Part shown: positions 1-12,385 of the stretch, in pieces
Numbering within the stretch: position 1 is the first letter of the stretch
Layout: each line of letters starts with the position of its first letter
NCBI GenBank assembly: GCA_947069175.1
Contig: CAMTDV010000018.1
Span: forward strand, 46,450,869 to 46,514,868
Origin: Scalesia atractyloides
Lineage: Eukaryota; Streptophyta; Magnoliopsida; Asterales; Asteraceae
Direction: 5' to 3'
Length of the DNA stretch: 64,000 nucleotides
Translations under genes and position numbers: made by a program
Notes under the pieces: model-generated
What the model was told of the DNA's origin: nothing
Seen by the model: the letters and a program-made list of their open reading frames with translations, nothing else
Database searches by the model: none

Positions 1-829
1 CCAATATCTAGATAACAAATCTAATAAAATAATCAAATAAAATCATGTGTGTGGGATCCATGTCATAACTGTCTATGAGTGGGGGGGGGGGGGTCTTTAG
101 TTGGGTTTTTAAGTTAGTTAATTTAGTTAGGATTCAAGTGTAAAGTTAGGGGTTTAATGTGATTAGGGATTTTTAAGGTGTAATATGATGTTCGATGATT
201 ATAACTAGGTTCATGACATTAAAACAATGCCTCTGGCTAGATTTTGGTGGTTTCGGGTAGTGTCCGGTTATTCGTTTGGTTACCGGTTCGTTTAGGTGCT
301 AAATTGCGCAGTTTAGTGTGCTTTAAGGTACCTTTTATGATGGTTTTGATTCCAAACACTAAAAAGGTTATTCTGGACTATTAAACCTCATTTCTACATT
401 ATTTTCTAGTGTTAAATTGCTGAATTTTGCAGAATTCTGCAGTTTTAGTGTGTTTCAGGCATTCTCTGGCACTTAAATCATCACTCGGAAGGTAGTTTTA
501 TGATTCCAACTTTCCTACATACCATTCTAGTGTAACTCTTGTTCCCGGGGCTCAATCTGTATCTTAACATCATGTTTGTCTGAGTACTGAACTCCCGTCA
601 ATACTTCTAGTTAGCCTGATAGTTGTGCTAACTTTGTTTTGTGCACTAATTCAACCATACCGGGTTGCATGTAATAATGATAAGTAGTCATGCAATATGT
701 AATGCATCTGTATGTTCTTGAAAGCAATCAGGAAATCATTCATCTCATTGTTTAAATCATGCATAACCATTAAGATACAAATTACTGTTTATTTGTACGG
801 AGATTACCTAAAAAGTACCAATTGTCACA
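1..829 (-). repeat. LTR of fragment A (incomplete)
   Basis: The LTR ends in TGTCACA at 829 and is followed by the polypurine tract (plus-strand TTCTCCCCC, 830-838) and the conserved 3' end of the internal region. A 13-base G run lies at 81-93 (15 bases in the B copy). No coding potential is seen. Confidence 0.85.
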
Positions 830-844
830 TTCTCCCCCGTTAAA

Positions 845-2811
845 AGAATTTCGTTCCGAAATACAAGTTGTATTATTAGTCGCAGGGGAGTTGGGAAACA
901 CGTGCGGGTATTTTGACTTAATTTGGTCTTCACATTCTCATGTAAACCCTGGACCGTGTTGTGAGTTCCAACAAACTTTGACTTGCTTTATACGACTTCT
1001 TCGTGTCTTGTGGACTTTCCAGTCCGTAACCACAACCGGCTCTTCGGTAATTTGGAGTTTGTCGGTAACGTGAATCTCATCTGTTGGAATAACGACTGTT
1101 TCTTGAGTAGGACTTTTCTCGAGATTAGACATGTGAAACGTGTCGTGTACCCTGCTGAGTTCTTCTGGAAGTTTCAAATTGTATGCGACCGTTCCAATTT
1201 TCTTCAGAATTTCGAAAGGTCCAATGTAATGCGGGTTCAACTTTCCATGTTCTCCAAATCATACTACGCCTTTCCAAGGCGAGACCTTCAACAAAACCAT
1301 GTCTCCAACCTTAATTTCCAATGGTTTGCGTCGTTTGTCAGCGTAGCTCTTTTGCCTATCGCAAGCCGCCTTGATACGGTCGCGTATCTGGGCAATCTTG
1401 TCTATGGTTTCTTGTACTAGTTTCGGACCAATGAGTTGTTTATCTCCGGTCTCCGCCCAACACAGCAGGGACCGACACTTTCGCCCATACAAAGCTTCAA
1501 ACGGGGCAGCCTGGATGCTAGTGTGATAGCTGTTATTGTAGGAAACTTCCACTAAAGGCATGTGAGTATCCCAGCTTCCTCCCAAACAATCACATAAGCA
1601 TGCAACATGTCCTCTAAGGTTTGTATTGTCCGTTTGCTGTGGCCGTCCATTTGAGGGTGAGAGGCCGTGCTAAGATTCAATTGAGATCCAAAGTCCTTCT
1701 GAAACGTTTGCCAAATCCTTGACATGACTCGACCATCACGATCGGATATGATAGAAACGGGCACTCCATGACGTTCTACGATTTCCTTAAGATATATTTC
1801 TGCCAGTTTCTTAGTGCTATCCTTTTCACTGCTCGGTAGAAAATGCGCGGATTTGGTGAGTCGATCGACAATAAACCAAATCATATCATGGCCTCTTTGG
1901 GTTCTAGGTTACTTAGTAATGAAGTCCATTGAGACTTGTTCCCATTTCCATACCGGAATCTCGGGTTGTTGCAGCAACCCTGAAGGTTTCTGATATTCCG
2001 CCTTGACCTTAGCGCATGTAAGGCAATTACCCACATATGTGGCAATGTCAGCTTTCATCTTAGGCCACCAATAGAGGTCCTTTAAGTCTTGGTACAGTTT
2101 ATCCGATCCCGGATGTATAGAATACCTTGACTTATGGGCTTCGTCCAAAATAAGCGCTCGTAGATCACCGAAGAATGGTACCCGAACTCGTTCATAAAGT
2201 ATAATGTCCCGTCCTCCTTGGGCAACAGTCTCACTTCCATTTCACAAAATGATTCAGCTTGTAGGTCCTTTGGTCTAAGCGCTTCCTGCTGTGCTTCACG
2301 AATCCGGGCTGTGAGCTCAGTCTGTATTGTCATCTCTAAGGCTTGCTCCCTTAGTGGCTTTGCGCGTTCCTTGCGGCTCAAGGCGTCTGCTATAACATTC
2401 GCGTTGCCCGGGTGATATTTTGATCTCACAATCATAATTATTCAACAGCTCAACTCATCTACGCTGCCTCATATTCAAATCCTTCTGATAAAAAATGTGC
2501 TGCAAACTCTCATGATCAATAAAAATCATGCAGCGAGTACCATATAAGTAATGACATCAAATCTTCAATGCGAATACCACAAATCCTAACTCAAGGTCGT
2601 GCGTTGTATAGTTCTTCTTATGCATCTTTAATTGGTGCGAAGCGTACACGATGACTTTGTCTCATTGCATCAACACGCAACCAAGACCTTATCAATAAGT
2701 ATCACAATAAACCACAAACCATCGATACCGTCAGATAAAGACAAGAAAGGTGCCTCGCAGAGTTTATCCTTCCATGTCCGGAAAGTTGTTTCTTGTCTCT
2801 CCCCAATCAAA
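845..2811 (-). pseudogene. Decayed chromovirus pol end (RNase H, integrase, chromodomain), fragment A
   Basis: Read on the minus strand, the order is RNase H remnant (about 2811-2430), integrase zinc-binding HHCC region (HPGSDKLYQDLKDLYWWPK, about 2148-1990), integrase core (SMDFITK; SDRDGR; around 1930-1640), GPF motif (IGPFEILKKIG, about 1220) and a chromodomain-like tail (KVCWNSQHGPGFT then EDQ, about 990-920). The frame is broken at several places, and a TGA replaces the Trp codon in the tail motif at about 936-938. The same nonsense change is present in B at about 6841-6843. Frame breaks and the lost RT make this nonfunctional. Confidence 0.85.
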
Positions 2812-2920
2812 GTGCTTTATCAAGAAGATATGCTTTCTTTTTGTTGAGTGGATCGACAAACCTTGGTGGTTGTCCGACGTACACCTTCTCGCGTAGTTTA
2901 CCATACAAAAAAGCTTATTT
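2812..2920 (-). pseudogene. Copia C1 reverse transcriptase fragment, left of insertion B
   Basis: This 109-bp stretch matches the RT region of copia E at about 37861-37965 (the part that encodes VGQPPGFVDPLNKNK). It continues on the far side of B at 16851. The flanking pentamers TATTT (2916-2920) and GATTT (16851-16855) match at 4 of 5 bases and are taken as the TSD of B. The copia 3' remainder (rest of RT, RNase H, 3' LTR) is missing to the left. Confidence 0.8.
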
Positions 2921-5900
2921 TGTAACACCCTGTCTTTTGCGGAAGCGTGTGTATGTGACTTGATCAGTTTTCATTGCATTCGATTATAATAAACAACTAT
3001 ATGATAAATACAACGATGTTCATCCATTCATAAGTTTAAAATTTTACAAACCATAAGTTGTTTAAACTACCAACCATCACAAATCCGTAGTTTAATTTAC
3101 AACCATAAGTTTATAAAGTTCCATAAAGGACTTATTTAACAAAAGTTCATATTTATGAGGCTTTGCATCCTATATCTCATCAAGGATGAGATATATGGAT
3201 CAAACCCTCCCAAAAGTGGATGACATCTAGACTTGAAGTTCAAAACCTTGATTGTAACGCCAGCACCAAGATCCGCCTAATTTCCTGAAATACATATAAG
3301 TTGAAAGCATCAATAAAAGTTGAGCGAGCTCATGTGTTTTAAGTATTTGCGCATCAAATGATTCTCAAAAACATTTGAAAGTTTACAGTATCGAATATAG
3401 TATGTAGAACGTCTATGAACATGTTGATCATTAATGTTTTGCAAGGACATTAACATATATGACGACATTAGAGGTACTCAACCCGTGTAGGCAATTTAAG
3501 TGTCGAACCCTCGACAGTGGACACAACAGCACTCTAAGTGGTCTCCCATGGACCGTGAGTGGGGCTCGCCCGTACCCATTAGATCTAACCTTTGTTCCTT
3601 GGTCATCAAAAGGATTAATGGCGTCTTAGTTGCAGCCTATGCTCACATGATCTAAGAGTTCATTCCATAGTTCAATCATACCCTTATCAACATGTATTTC
3701 CCCCGAAAGTTGACCGAAAACATTAAGTAAAAGGGGGACATGAACTCACAAGTTTGCGTCCGTAATCTCGTGTACTTAAAGTAGATCTCCTCGAGCCATA
3801 CTACAACCTACACACGTGTTAGGTTTTATTAGACGCTTAGGTCGTGTAACGACTCATAGCCTTATTTATTTATTTAAGACTTGTTTTGGAATATTGTTAA
3901 AATAATATATTTTCAACTTGTTTCATTATATGCTTTTCACATACATATTCTTCAAGTATAGGTATACTTGTATTTGTGTATTTTACCAAGTATTGGTAGT
4001 TCATTCTGGTATATATTTATACGTATGTGAGTACGTATTTCTTGTGTCTAAGTAAGTATTTTATACTTAATTTATGTACAATTTTCCGGAATATTATTTT
4101 TATACTAATAAAATCACCAACATAATATTTCTTAAAATATCTATATTTTAAGAGGATTTTTATAGAAAAGCATCTATAAATTTCATCTTGGCAAAATAAG
4201 TATATTTTTCGTATATATCTTAAAATTAATATTTTTAAGATTAAACGTTGAAAAAGAAAATATGCATTTTTAGTTTTCACTAAATATTATATTCTTGATT
4301 TGTTTAAGAAAATATATTTTTCTCCATTTAAAATAATATATTTTCTTCTTTGACAAAATATGATATATTTTGTAATAATTATAAAAATTCCATATTTTGC
4401 CGTTTCTTTGGTTTCAAGAACATTGTTTATTACATTTATTAAGTTACAAATTTATTTCCAGAATATATATAAATATAGTCCAAATGTCCGTTGTCTGATT
4501 TGTTCATTATTTGAATATAAGATATATATTTACTTTCTTGTGATGTATTATTTTCAAGGTTCCTAATTTTTAGTATAACTGTTACAAGCAATATACATGT
4601 AGCACATACTTTTTGCGACTTCTAAGTATATATTTTCCTAAATATATACTTAGCCATTTTTATTAACAAAAATCAACCTCCAATACTTGCAATTTTTATA
4701 ACAAAAATTATGGCAACTATTCATATTAAAACCAAGATCAAAATTACTTGTAGACACTTGTTTAAAAATTATTTTTCTAAGTGTTTAATTTTTACAAAAA
4801 ATTTTGCCATAGTTTCCCCTAAAAAATAGAGGTTTCCATGCTTAATAGCATATCATTTTCTTTTCAAAAATTCATCATCAATCATCAACAATTTACATAT
4901 AACTCACCATAAGCCATAATATGCATTTTTACAACATGATGTGAACTTGAAGTTTTATAAAACTTTGTAGTCTTTTAACATGTTTTTTGGTAAGGTTTAA
5001 GAACACTAAATCCATGGTTTTTATTTAATAAAACTCCATCTTGTAAAATTTCATCCTTTACAACTTACAACTTGATTTTACAAACATCATTCTCCTTGCA
5101 TTTTTCATGCTACATATACCTTTTCAGTTCCATTTTAACACTTAAGACATGTTCACTTTCTTTTAAAACCAAGTCATGTTGAATCTTGATGTAAATTTTA
5201 GTTTCTTGAAATGTTCATCTTTGAAATTTCACAATTTTAAGATTCGCAACTTGTAGGAATCATCATCCTACACAAAATCATGTTCATCTTCAAGTTTACT
5301 TTTAACATAAAGGATGATCACCATGATTTTTCTCAAGATCCATCCTTACACTTGCTAGATCATGTGTTTAATCATCATCTAGCAAACTACTTATGATGAT
5401 CTACATCATTACACAATAAATCATCAAACTAGTTTACTACACACACTTAAACAACTTTGATCTTCATGTTTTTAAGCTTTATGTTCATGTTCATCATTAT
5501 CTTTTTTTGTGATTCTTTAGATTACCAAGTTACATCTTACTTTAACCACTAAAATCAAGTGTAAAAACAAGATCAAGAGAGCTTATTACTAGCACAATGG
5601 CTAGGGAAGAACAAGATACAAGATGAAGAAGAAAAGAGGTGGTTAATAGCTCCACAAAGTGGTCCTTCAAGTCTCCTTGCTTTCAACCTTCTTAAGTATC
5701 CTTGATACACCTTAGAACACCCTTGGATTACTAGATTTTAGTGGAGGAAGATGATGGGGGGGGGGGGGGGTATGTTCGGCCGAGAGCATGAGAGGGAGGA
5801 GTGGTGTGTGAGTTTTGATTTCTTTGTGATAAGATTAAGTGTTCCTCCATGCTTCTCATGTCCTTTTAACCTCCATCAACCTTTTTAACCATAAGGTTTT

Positions 5901-6733
5901 GTGCCCAATATCTAGATAACAAATCTAATAAAATAATCAAATAAAATCATGTGTGTGGGATCCATGTCATAACTGTCTATGAGTGGGGGGGGGGGGGGGT
6001 CTTTAGTTGGGTTTTTAAGTTAGTTAATTTAGTTAGGATTCAAGTGTAAAGTTAGAGGTTTAATGTGATTAGGTATTTTAAGGTGTAATATGATGTTCGA
6101 TGATTATAACTAGGTTCATGACATTAAAACAATGCCTCTGGCTAGATTTTGGTGTTTCGGGTAGTGTCCGGTTATTCGTTTGGTTACCGGTTCGTTTAGG
6201 TGCTAAATTGCGCAGTTTAGTGTGCTTTAAGGTACCTTTTATGATGGTTTTGATTCCAAACACTAAAAAGGTTATTCTGGACTATTAAACCTCATTTCTA
6301 CATTATTTTCTAGTGTTAAATTGCTGAATTTTGCAGAATTCTGCAGTTTTAGTGTGTTTCAGGCATTCTCTGGCACTTAAATCATCACTCGGAAGGTAGT
6401 TTTATGATTCCAACTTTCCTACATACCATTCTAGTGTAACTCTTGTTCCCGGGGCTCAATCTGTATCTTAACATCATGTCTGTCTGAGTACTGAACTCCC
6501 GTCAATACTTCTAGTTAGCCTGATAGTTGTGCTAACTTTGTTTTGTGCACTAATTCAACCATACCGGGTTGCATGTAATAATGATAAGTAGTCATGCAAT
6601 ATGTAATGCATCTGTATGTTCTTGAAAGTAATCAGGAAATCATTCATCTCATTGTTTAAATCATGCATAACCATTAAGATACAAATTACTGTTTATTTGT
6701 ACGGAGATTACCTAAAAAGTACCAATTGTCACA
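2921..6733 (-). repeat. 3' LTR of B (3813 bp)
   Basis: It begins TGTAACACCC and ends TTGTCACA, so the termini are TG...CA. It is AT-rich with no coding signal. G runs of 15 bases lie at 5756-5770 and 5985-5999. The segment 5905-6733 is nearly identical to the LTR of A but clearly diverged (about 5% by eye) from the partner LTR at 16022-16850, which is unexpected for two LTRs of one insertion. Confidence 0.9.
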
Positions 6734-6744
6734 TTCTCCCCCCG
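6734..6744 (-). other. Polypurine tract of B
   Basis: The plus strand reads TTCTCCCCCCG directly inside the left LTR, that is a G-rich tract on the sense (minus) strand. It is the plus-strand DNA primer site expected next to the 3' LTR. The same layout occurs in A (830-838) and G (43216 onward). Confidence 0.75.
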
Positions 6745-6759
6745 TTAAAAGAATTTCGT

Positions 6760-8100
6760 TCCGAAATTCAAGTTGTATTATTAGTCGCAGGGGAGTTGGG
6801 AAACACGTGCGGGTATTTTGACTTAATTTGGTCTTCACGTTCTCATGTAAACCCTGGACCGTGTTGTGAGTTCCAACAAACTTTGACTTGCTTTATACGA
6901 CTTCTTCGTGTCTTGTGGACTTTCCAGTCCGTAACCACAACCGGCTCTTCGGTAATTTGGAGTTTGTCGGTAACGTGAATCTCATCTGTTGGAATAACGA
7001 CTGTTTCTTGAGTAGGACTTTTCTCGAGATTAGACATGGGAAACGTGTCGTGTACCCTGCTGAGTTCTTCTGGAAGTTTCAAATTGTATGCGACCGTTCC
7101 AATTTTCTTCAGAATTTCGAAAGGTCCAATGTAATACGGGTTCAACTTTCCATGTTCTCCAAATCATACTACGCCTTTCCAAGGCGAGATCTTCAACAAA
7201 ACCATGTCTCCAACCTTAATTCCAATGGTTTGCGTCGTTTGTCAGCGTAGCTCTTTTTCCTATCGCGAGCCGCCTTGATACGGTCGCGTATCTGGGCAAT
7301 CTTGTCTATGGTTTTTTGGACTAGTTCCGGACCAATGAGTTGTTTATCTCCGGTCTCCGCCAAACACAGCAGGGACCGACACTTTCGCCCATACAAAGCT
7401 TCAAACGGGGCAGCCTGGATGCTAGTGTGATAGCTGTTATTGTAGGAAACTTCCATTAAAGGCATGTGAGTATCCTAGCTTCCTCCCAAACAGTCACATA
7501 AGCATGCAACATGTCCTCCAAGGTTTGTATTGTCCGTTTGCTGTGGCCGTCCATTTGAGGGTGAGAGGCCGTGCTAAGATTCAATTGAGATCCAAAGTCT
7601 TTCTGAAACGTTTGCCAAATCCTTGACATGACTCGACCATCACGATCGGATATGATAGAAACGGGCACTCCATGACGTTCTACGATTTCCTTAAGATATA
7701 TTTCTGCCAGTTTCTTAGTGCTATCCTTTTCACTGATCGGTAGAAAATGCGCGGATTTGGTGAGTCGATCGACAATAACCCAAATCATATCATGGCCTCT
7801 TTGGGTTCTAGGTAACTTAGTAATGAAGTCCATTGAGACTTGTTACCATTTCCATACCGGAATCTCGGGTTGTTGCAGCAACCCTGAAGGTTTCCGGTAT
7901 TCCACCTTGACCTTAGCGCATGTAAGGCAATCACCCACATATGTGGCAATGTCAGCTTTCATCTTAGGCCACCAATAGAGGTCCTTTAAGTCTTGGTACA
8001 GTTTATCCGATCCCGGATGTATAGAATACCTTGACTTATGGGCTTCGTCCAAAATAAGCGCTTGTAGATCACCAAAGAATGGTACCCGAACTCGTTCCAT
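6760..8100 (-). pseudogene. B integrase and chromodomain-like tail, frameshifted
   Basis: Minus-strand order: zinc-binding HHCC motif (HKSRYSIHPGSDK ... CLTCAKVK, 8100-7843), catalytic core with MDFITK and ISDRDGRV (7833-7456), C-terminal region with KSYADKRRKPLE (7465-7193), then GPF motif and chromodomain-like sequence (7145-6843). Breaks between the pieces, including a stop at the Trp of the tail motif (about 6841-6843), divide what is one polypeptide in element G. The segment matches A at about 98%, including several of the lesions. Confidence 0.88.
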
Positions 8101-8668
8101 AAATTATAATATCCCGTCCTCCTTGGGCAACAGTCTCACTTCCATTTCACAAAATGATTCAGCTTGTAGGTCCTTTGGTCTAAGCGCTTCCTGCTGTGCT
8201 TCACAAATCCGGGCTGTGAGCTCAGTCTGTATTGTCATCTCTAAGGCTTGCTCCCTTAGTGGCTTTGCGCGTTCCTTGTGGCTCAAGGCGTCTGCTATAA
8301 CATTCGCGTTGCCCGGGTGATATTTTGATCTCACAATCATAATTATTCAACAGCTCAACTCATCTACGCTGCCTCATATTCAAATCCTTCTGATAAAAAA
8401 TGTGCTGCAAACTCTCATGATCAATAAAAATCATGCAGCGACTACCATATAAGTAATGACATCAAATCTTCAATGCGAATACCACAACTCCTAACTCAAC
8501 GTCGTGCGTTGTATAGTTCTTCTCATGCATCTTTAATTGACGCGAAGCGTACACGATGACTTTGTCCCGTTGCATCAACACGCAACCAAGACCTTATCAA
8601 TAAGTATCACAATAAACCACAAACCATCGATACCGTCAGATAAAGACAAGAAAGGTGCGTCGCAGAGT
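8101..8668 (-). pseudogene. B RNase H remnant
   Basis: The end of RNase H is readable at 8340-8104 (SKYHPGNANVIADALSH, matching the PGKANVVADALSR of element G). The stretch 8341-8668 aligns at DNA level with the RNase H core of G (around 45080-45360) but has lost its frame. The same degenerate sequence is shared with A. Confidence 0.8.
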
Positions 8669-9470
8669 TTATCCTTCCATGTCCGGAAAGTTGTTTCTTG
8701 TCTCTCCCCAATCAAATTTCTTATCCTTCTTGGGTAGGGGTGTTAGCGGCTGGGCAATACTTGAAAAATTCTCAGTGAACCATCTGTAATAGCCTGCTAA
8801 CCCCAAAAATTGTCGTACAGTAGGCGTCTTTGGGGCTTCCCAGTTCTTGATTGCTTCAATCTTTGCTGGGTCTACATGAATTCCATTCTCATTCACCACA
8901 TGACCCAAGAATTGTAACTCGTGAATCCAAAATTCGCACTTCGACAGCTTTGCATACAACTGTTCCTTCTTTAAAAGTTCCAGGATAGCTCGTAAGTGTT
9001 GCTCATGTTCTTCCTTGGTTCGTGAGTATATAAGGATGTCATCAATAAACACAATCACAAACTTATCCATATATGGCTTACACACCCGAGTCATGAGGTC
9101 CATGAATACTGCCGGTGCGTTTGTTAAGCCAAACGGCATGGCAAGGAACTCGTAATGTCCATAATGAGTCCTAAAGGGCGTTTTAGGGATACTTTCTTCT
9201 TGTATTCGCAGTTGATGATATCCCGACCTCAAGTCGATCTTGGAGTAGTAGCTAGAGCCTTGCAATTGGTCGAACAAGTCATCAATCCTCAGCAAGGGAT
9301 ACTGATTCTTGATGGTTAGCTTATTCAACTCCCTGTAGCCTTTGCACAATACTAAAACTGTCATCCTTCTCTTAAACCAACTATACTGGAGCTCCCCAGG
9401 GTGAGAAGCTTGGTCTGGTAAATCCTTTGTCTAGCAGCTCTTGCAGCTAAATCGAAAGCTCCTACATTTT
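8669..9470 (-). pseudogene. B reverse transcriptase
   Basis: A 231-residue open stretch (9364-8669) contains YRELNKLTIKNQYPLLRIDD, the GLTNAPAVFMDLM motif and the catalytic FIDDILIYS, followed by the RNase H connection (PAKIEAIKNWEAPKTP). The N-terminal RT part (SPWGAPVLF-like, about 9365-9470) lies in a broken frame. The catalytic aspartates are kept, but the polyprotein is not continuous. Confidence 0.88.
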
Positions 9471-9570
9471 TAACGGAGCTAGTCGGTGTGGTGCCTTTGC
9501 CACTGGTTTTGCTCAACTTGCAGTCAATTAGGCTATATGATCTTTGCTTGCGGCATCTCTAACTATTCGG

Positions 9571-10155
9571 TTAGCGCACTAGATCTATCCAAAACTCCAC
9601 TTGTCGTTGTGGAGGTAACCCAGGCAAGTCTTCGGGAAAGACTTCTGGGAATTCCTTCAAAACAGGAATGTCTTCTGCTTTGGCTCCTTGGTCTCCTTGT
9701 CGACAAAATGAGCAAGGAAGGCTATGAAGCCTTTTCGGAGACACTTCTGAGCCTTCATAATCAATGTGGGATGTCACAATATTCCGCCTTATGGGTCCCA
9801 ACGTCCTCGCATCAACTGTATGAAGGTCGTGTACTATAGGTGTTTCATTATTCACAAGAGGGATGCGAATGATTTTCTCATGTCGAACAACTTCCGCTCC
9901 ATTCTTGGATATCCAATCCATGTCGACTACCACATCTAAACTACCTAAACCAACTGGTAGAAGGTTGATAGAAAATTTTTGTTCTCCAGGTTCAAGTGTA
10001 CAACCTTTAATAACTTCATCTACTTCGACTAATTTCCCATTTTCCGATTCTCCAGAATATGGGACGTCTAGTTTACTTTGTTGTGAGCCAAGTATATCCT
10101 TAAGTTCCACAGATTCAACGCTAAAGTCGGCGCCAATTTCAAATAGAGCAGATGC
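9571..10155 (-). pseudogene. B retropepsin-type protease and linker, active site mutated
   Basis: The 179-residue open stretch has the flap-side motif SLDVVVDMDWIS (Gly of the usual VVVGMDW replaced by Asp) and the conserved linker EDIPVLKEFPEVFPEDLPGLPPQRQ before RT. Upstream, at about 10115-10150, the active-site region reads FEIGAD where G has FDTGAD, so the catalytic Asp is changed to Glu. The protease is inferred inactive. Confidence 0.8.
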
Positions 10156-10720
10156 AAAATGTCAGTTTATAGGGAACGTACTTGTAACTACGTTCGAGTC
10201 CTGGCATGCCTTGCGTGCTCCTTTCGTGAAAATACTCCCAAAAGCATGATTTTTCTCTGGCCGGTCCTTCCTATAATGTCTTTTGTCGCCACATCTGTAG
10301 CAATTCTTGGCCCTTGTTGTCTCTATTACTGTCCTGAATTCCATTCACATGCCTCGTACCAGACAAGCATGCTTCCTTGCTATGCCCGGTCTTGTCGTAA
10401 TTTTCACACCTTCGAGTCCTGCACAGACTTGTGTGAGGATAACCACACCTACCACACTTGGGTAGTTCTCCTTGGTAGCTTTTATCACTTGTTTTAACCG
10501 TGGCAACGAATGCCTTGACTTTCTTAGTCGCAGCGGTTTCCTTATGTTTGTTGCTTGATTTAAAACTTGCCTGGAATGCGTATACTTTCTCTTATTTCGA
10601 TCCAAAGAAGACTCCACATGCATCTTCTTTTTCACTGGACTTTTATTCGATCTCTCCATCGTTACTCTGCCCTTGGCAGGACTTAGGGTAAGGGTTATCG
10701 CTTGAGCGATTTCCAAAATG
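10156..10720 (-). pseudogene. B Gag C-terminal part with zinc knuckle
   Basis: At 10344-10162 a knuckle-like CYRCGDKRHYRKD is followed by Arg where the last Cys should be. At 10716-10345 a basic stretch (KKKMHVESSLDRNKRKYTHS) resembles the linker between the Gag core and the knuckles in element G. The frame is broken between the two parts. Confidence 0.65.
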
Positions 10721-12385
10721 GTTCCTCTTATTCCGCCATTGTTTGCAGTGCTGCTTGCTTTGCATTGGACGATTGCCTTAGCATTTGGCTAGGTCATTAG
10801 AGCTTCGAGCTCAGCTCTTGATGCGGGTAAAGGTTTTGATTGGACTTGGCCAGCGTTTCCTTCGCTGTGGTTCCATGAGCTTCGTATGTATAATTCATAT
10901 TGACGAAATCAAGTATTTATTTTGGAATAAATTTTGTCGTCTATGAGCAAAGCTCATTTGTTACGCACTACAAGTATAAGGGTAAGGTAATTTCTAATGA
11001 TGCTTCTGCAATTCCTTCCACCAATATTATCTTGTCATTGTAGAGAGGCAAATTGAGTTAGAACCGAGTTCTGCTAAGGATATATCGACTTTTATATACA
11101 CCATATCAACTTGTTGCAATCAGTCTTGTGAAGAGAACCTCCTCGGAGTCACCTTACTCCGGTTGATGCAAGTCATACAATTTTATACAAAATTTGGTGA
11201 GGTCTTCCCTTCACCTTGTTCCTTGTTTATTCCTCCGACTCTTCCATAGTCTTTAATTTAAAAAAAAAACGGGTATGCTTCCCAGAAAATGGGGGTTGTG
11301 CATCGCTACCACGTGTAGGGGGTTGATGGTGAAAATGCAGAGATTGAGTCGTGAGGGTACATGACTTCTTCCTCGGGACCGAATTGTGCCTTGTAGCAAC
11401 CGTAAAACAGTTTCCAGGGTGCGAATGCACTACCCAAAAGATGGAGTGCACTATGGGATAGAGAGTGTGGAGTTACTGATAGAGGTGTTTGTGGTGGTGA
11501 TATTGTTAGTGGATGATAGGGTGCATAATGGGTGAAGGACGAGAAGAACCTTCTTACATGTGTCATCCATGTGCCTAAATGGAATGGGAATCTGTTACAA
11601 AGGGAAGAATCGAGTGGTCGTTTCCGCCCTTATAATGTGTACTCCATACTTCACGAACCTCGATTGTCCGATATATGGAGGACCCCTTTGCCACACTGGA
11701 CTGTGCAATGCATACATTGATTTTGTTGGGGCTCCAAGAGTCCCAATATGGTGGGTATGGTCTTTATGAATGCCGAATAGAGTGCGGTAAATGGGTTATA
11801 CTACAGCTCACGCCACGCCACCTCCTTGGGGCAAACAGATGTCAAGCGTTGGGGTCTATCGTTGCAACTATAATGGATAAGTTTGAAGTGTCGTAGGCTC
11901 TGTACAATTTAAACACAAGAATCCTAAAGTGTTGAGGAAAATATTTCCCGATTGTTTACCATCTTCACTTGCTTAGAAATCGGGTCCCAAACGACTCGTA
12001 CTACTGGTAGAAGTGTAGGTGCGAAGTAGACAAAGTCGGACTTCCTACTTTGTAGAGTGTTATAGTAACTATCTCGGTTAGTATTCTATTAGATAGAGGT
12101 TTGAACAACTTATGTACTACAAGTTGTTATTACATGGGCCCGGTAATAATAAATTGCTTTGCATGGTCACACCAAATTTTCTCTCGTTCGAAGCAGCTGA
12201 TCAATCAAAGAGGGGACACTACTGTCCTCATACCTTCGACATAGAAAGGACCTTTATGGTGGTCCACGCGCTAATATCAATTGTCGTTACGCGCGAAGTG
12301 GCACAATGCTTGGACAAGATAGGATTAAAGAGAGTTCCTAACCATAGTAGTTGGAGGGGAACCTTCAAGATGAGTACCTCATCTT
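10721..12385 (-). other. B degenerate gag region, no readable frame
   Basis: Position between knuckle and leader says this should hold the Gag core, but I could not recover it in any frame. Short plus-strand open stretches (for example 11532-11896) show no recognisable domain. Either gag has decayed beyond reading by eye or it has been replaced by unrelated sequence. Confidence 0.45.

Larger units (their letters stand above)
1..2811 (-). mobile_element. Ty3/gypsy chromovirus fragment A (partial, cut by window start)
   Basis: This is the 3' end of a minus-strand gypsy element: an LTR part (1-829) followed by the end of pol. It matches positions 5905-8716 of element B almost base for base, with an offset of 5904-5905. 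It stops abruptly at 2811 inside RNase H/RT coding sequence and joins copia DNA at 2812. Its own 5' half (gag, protease, PBS, 5' LTR) is absent. The LTR part differs from B's left LTR by only about six positions by eye, far fewer than B's two LTRs differ from each other. This makes a tandem duplication of a B segment more likely than an independent insertion. Confidence 0.85.
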
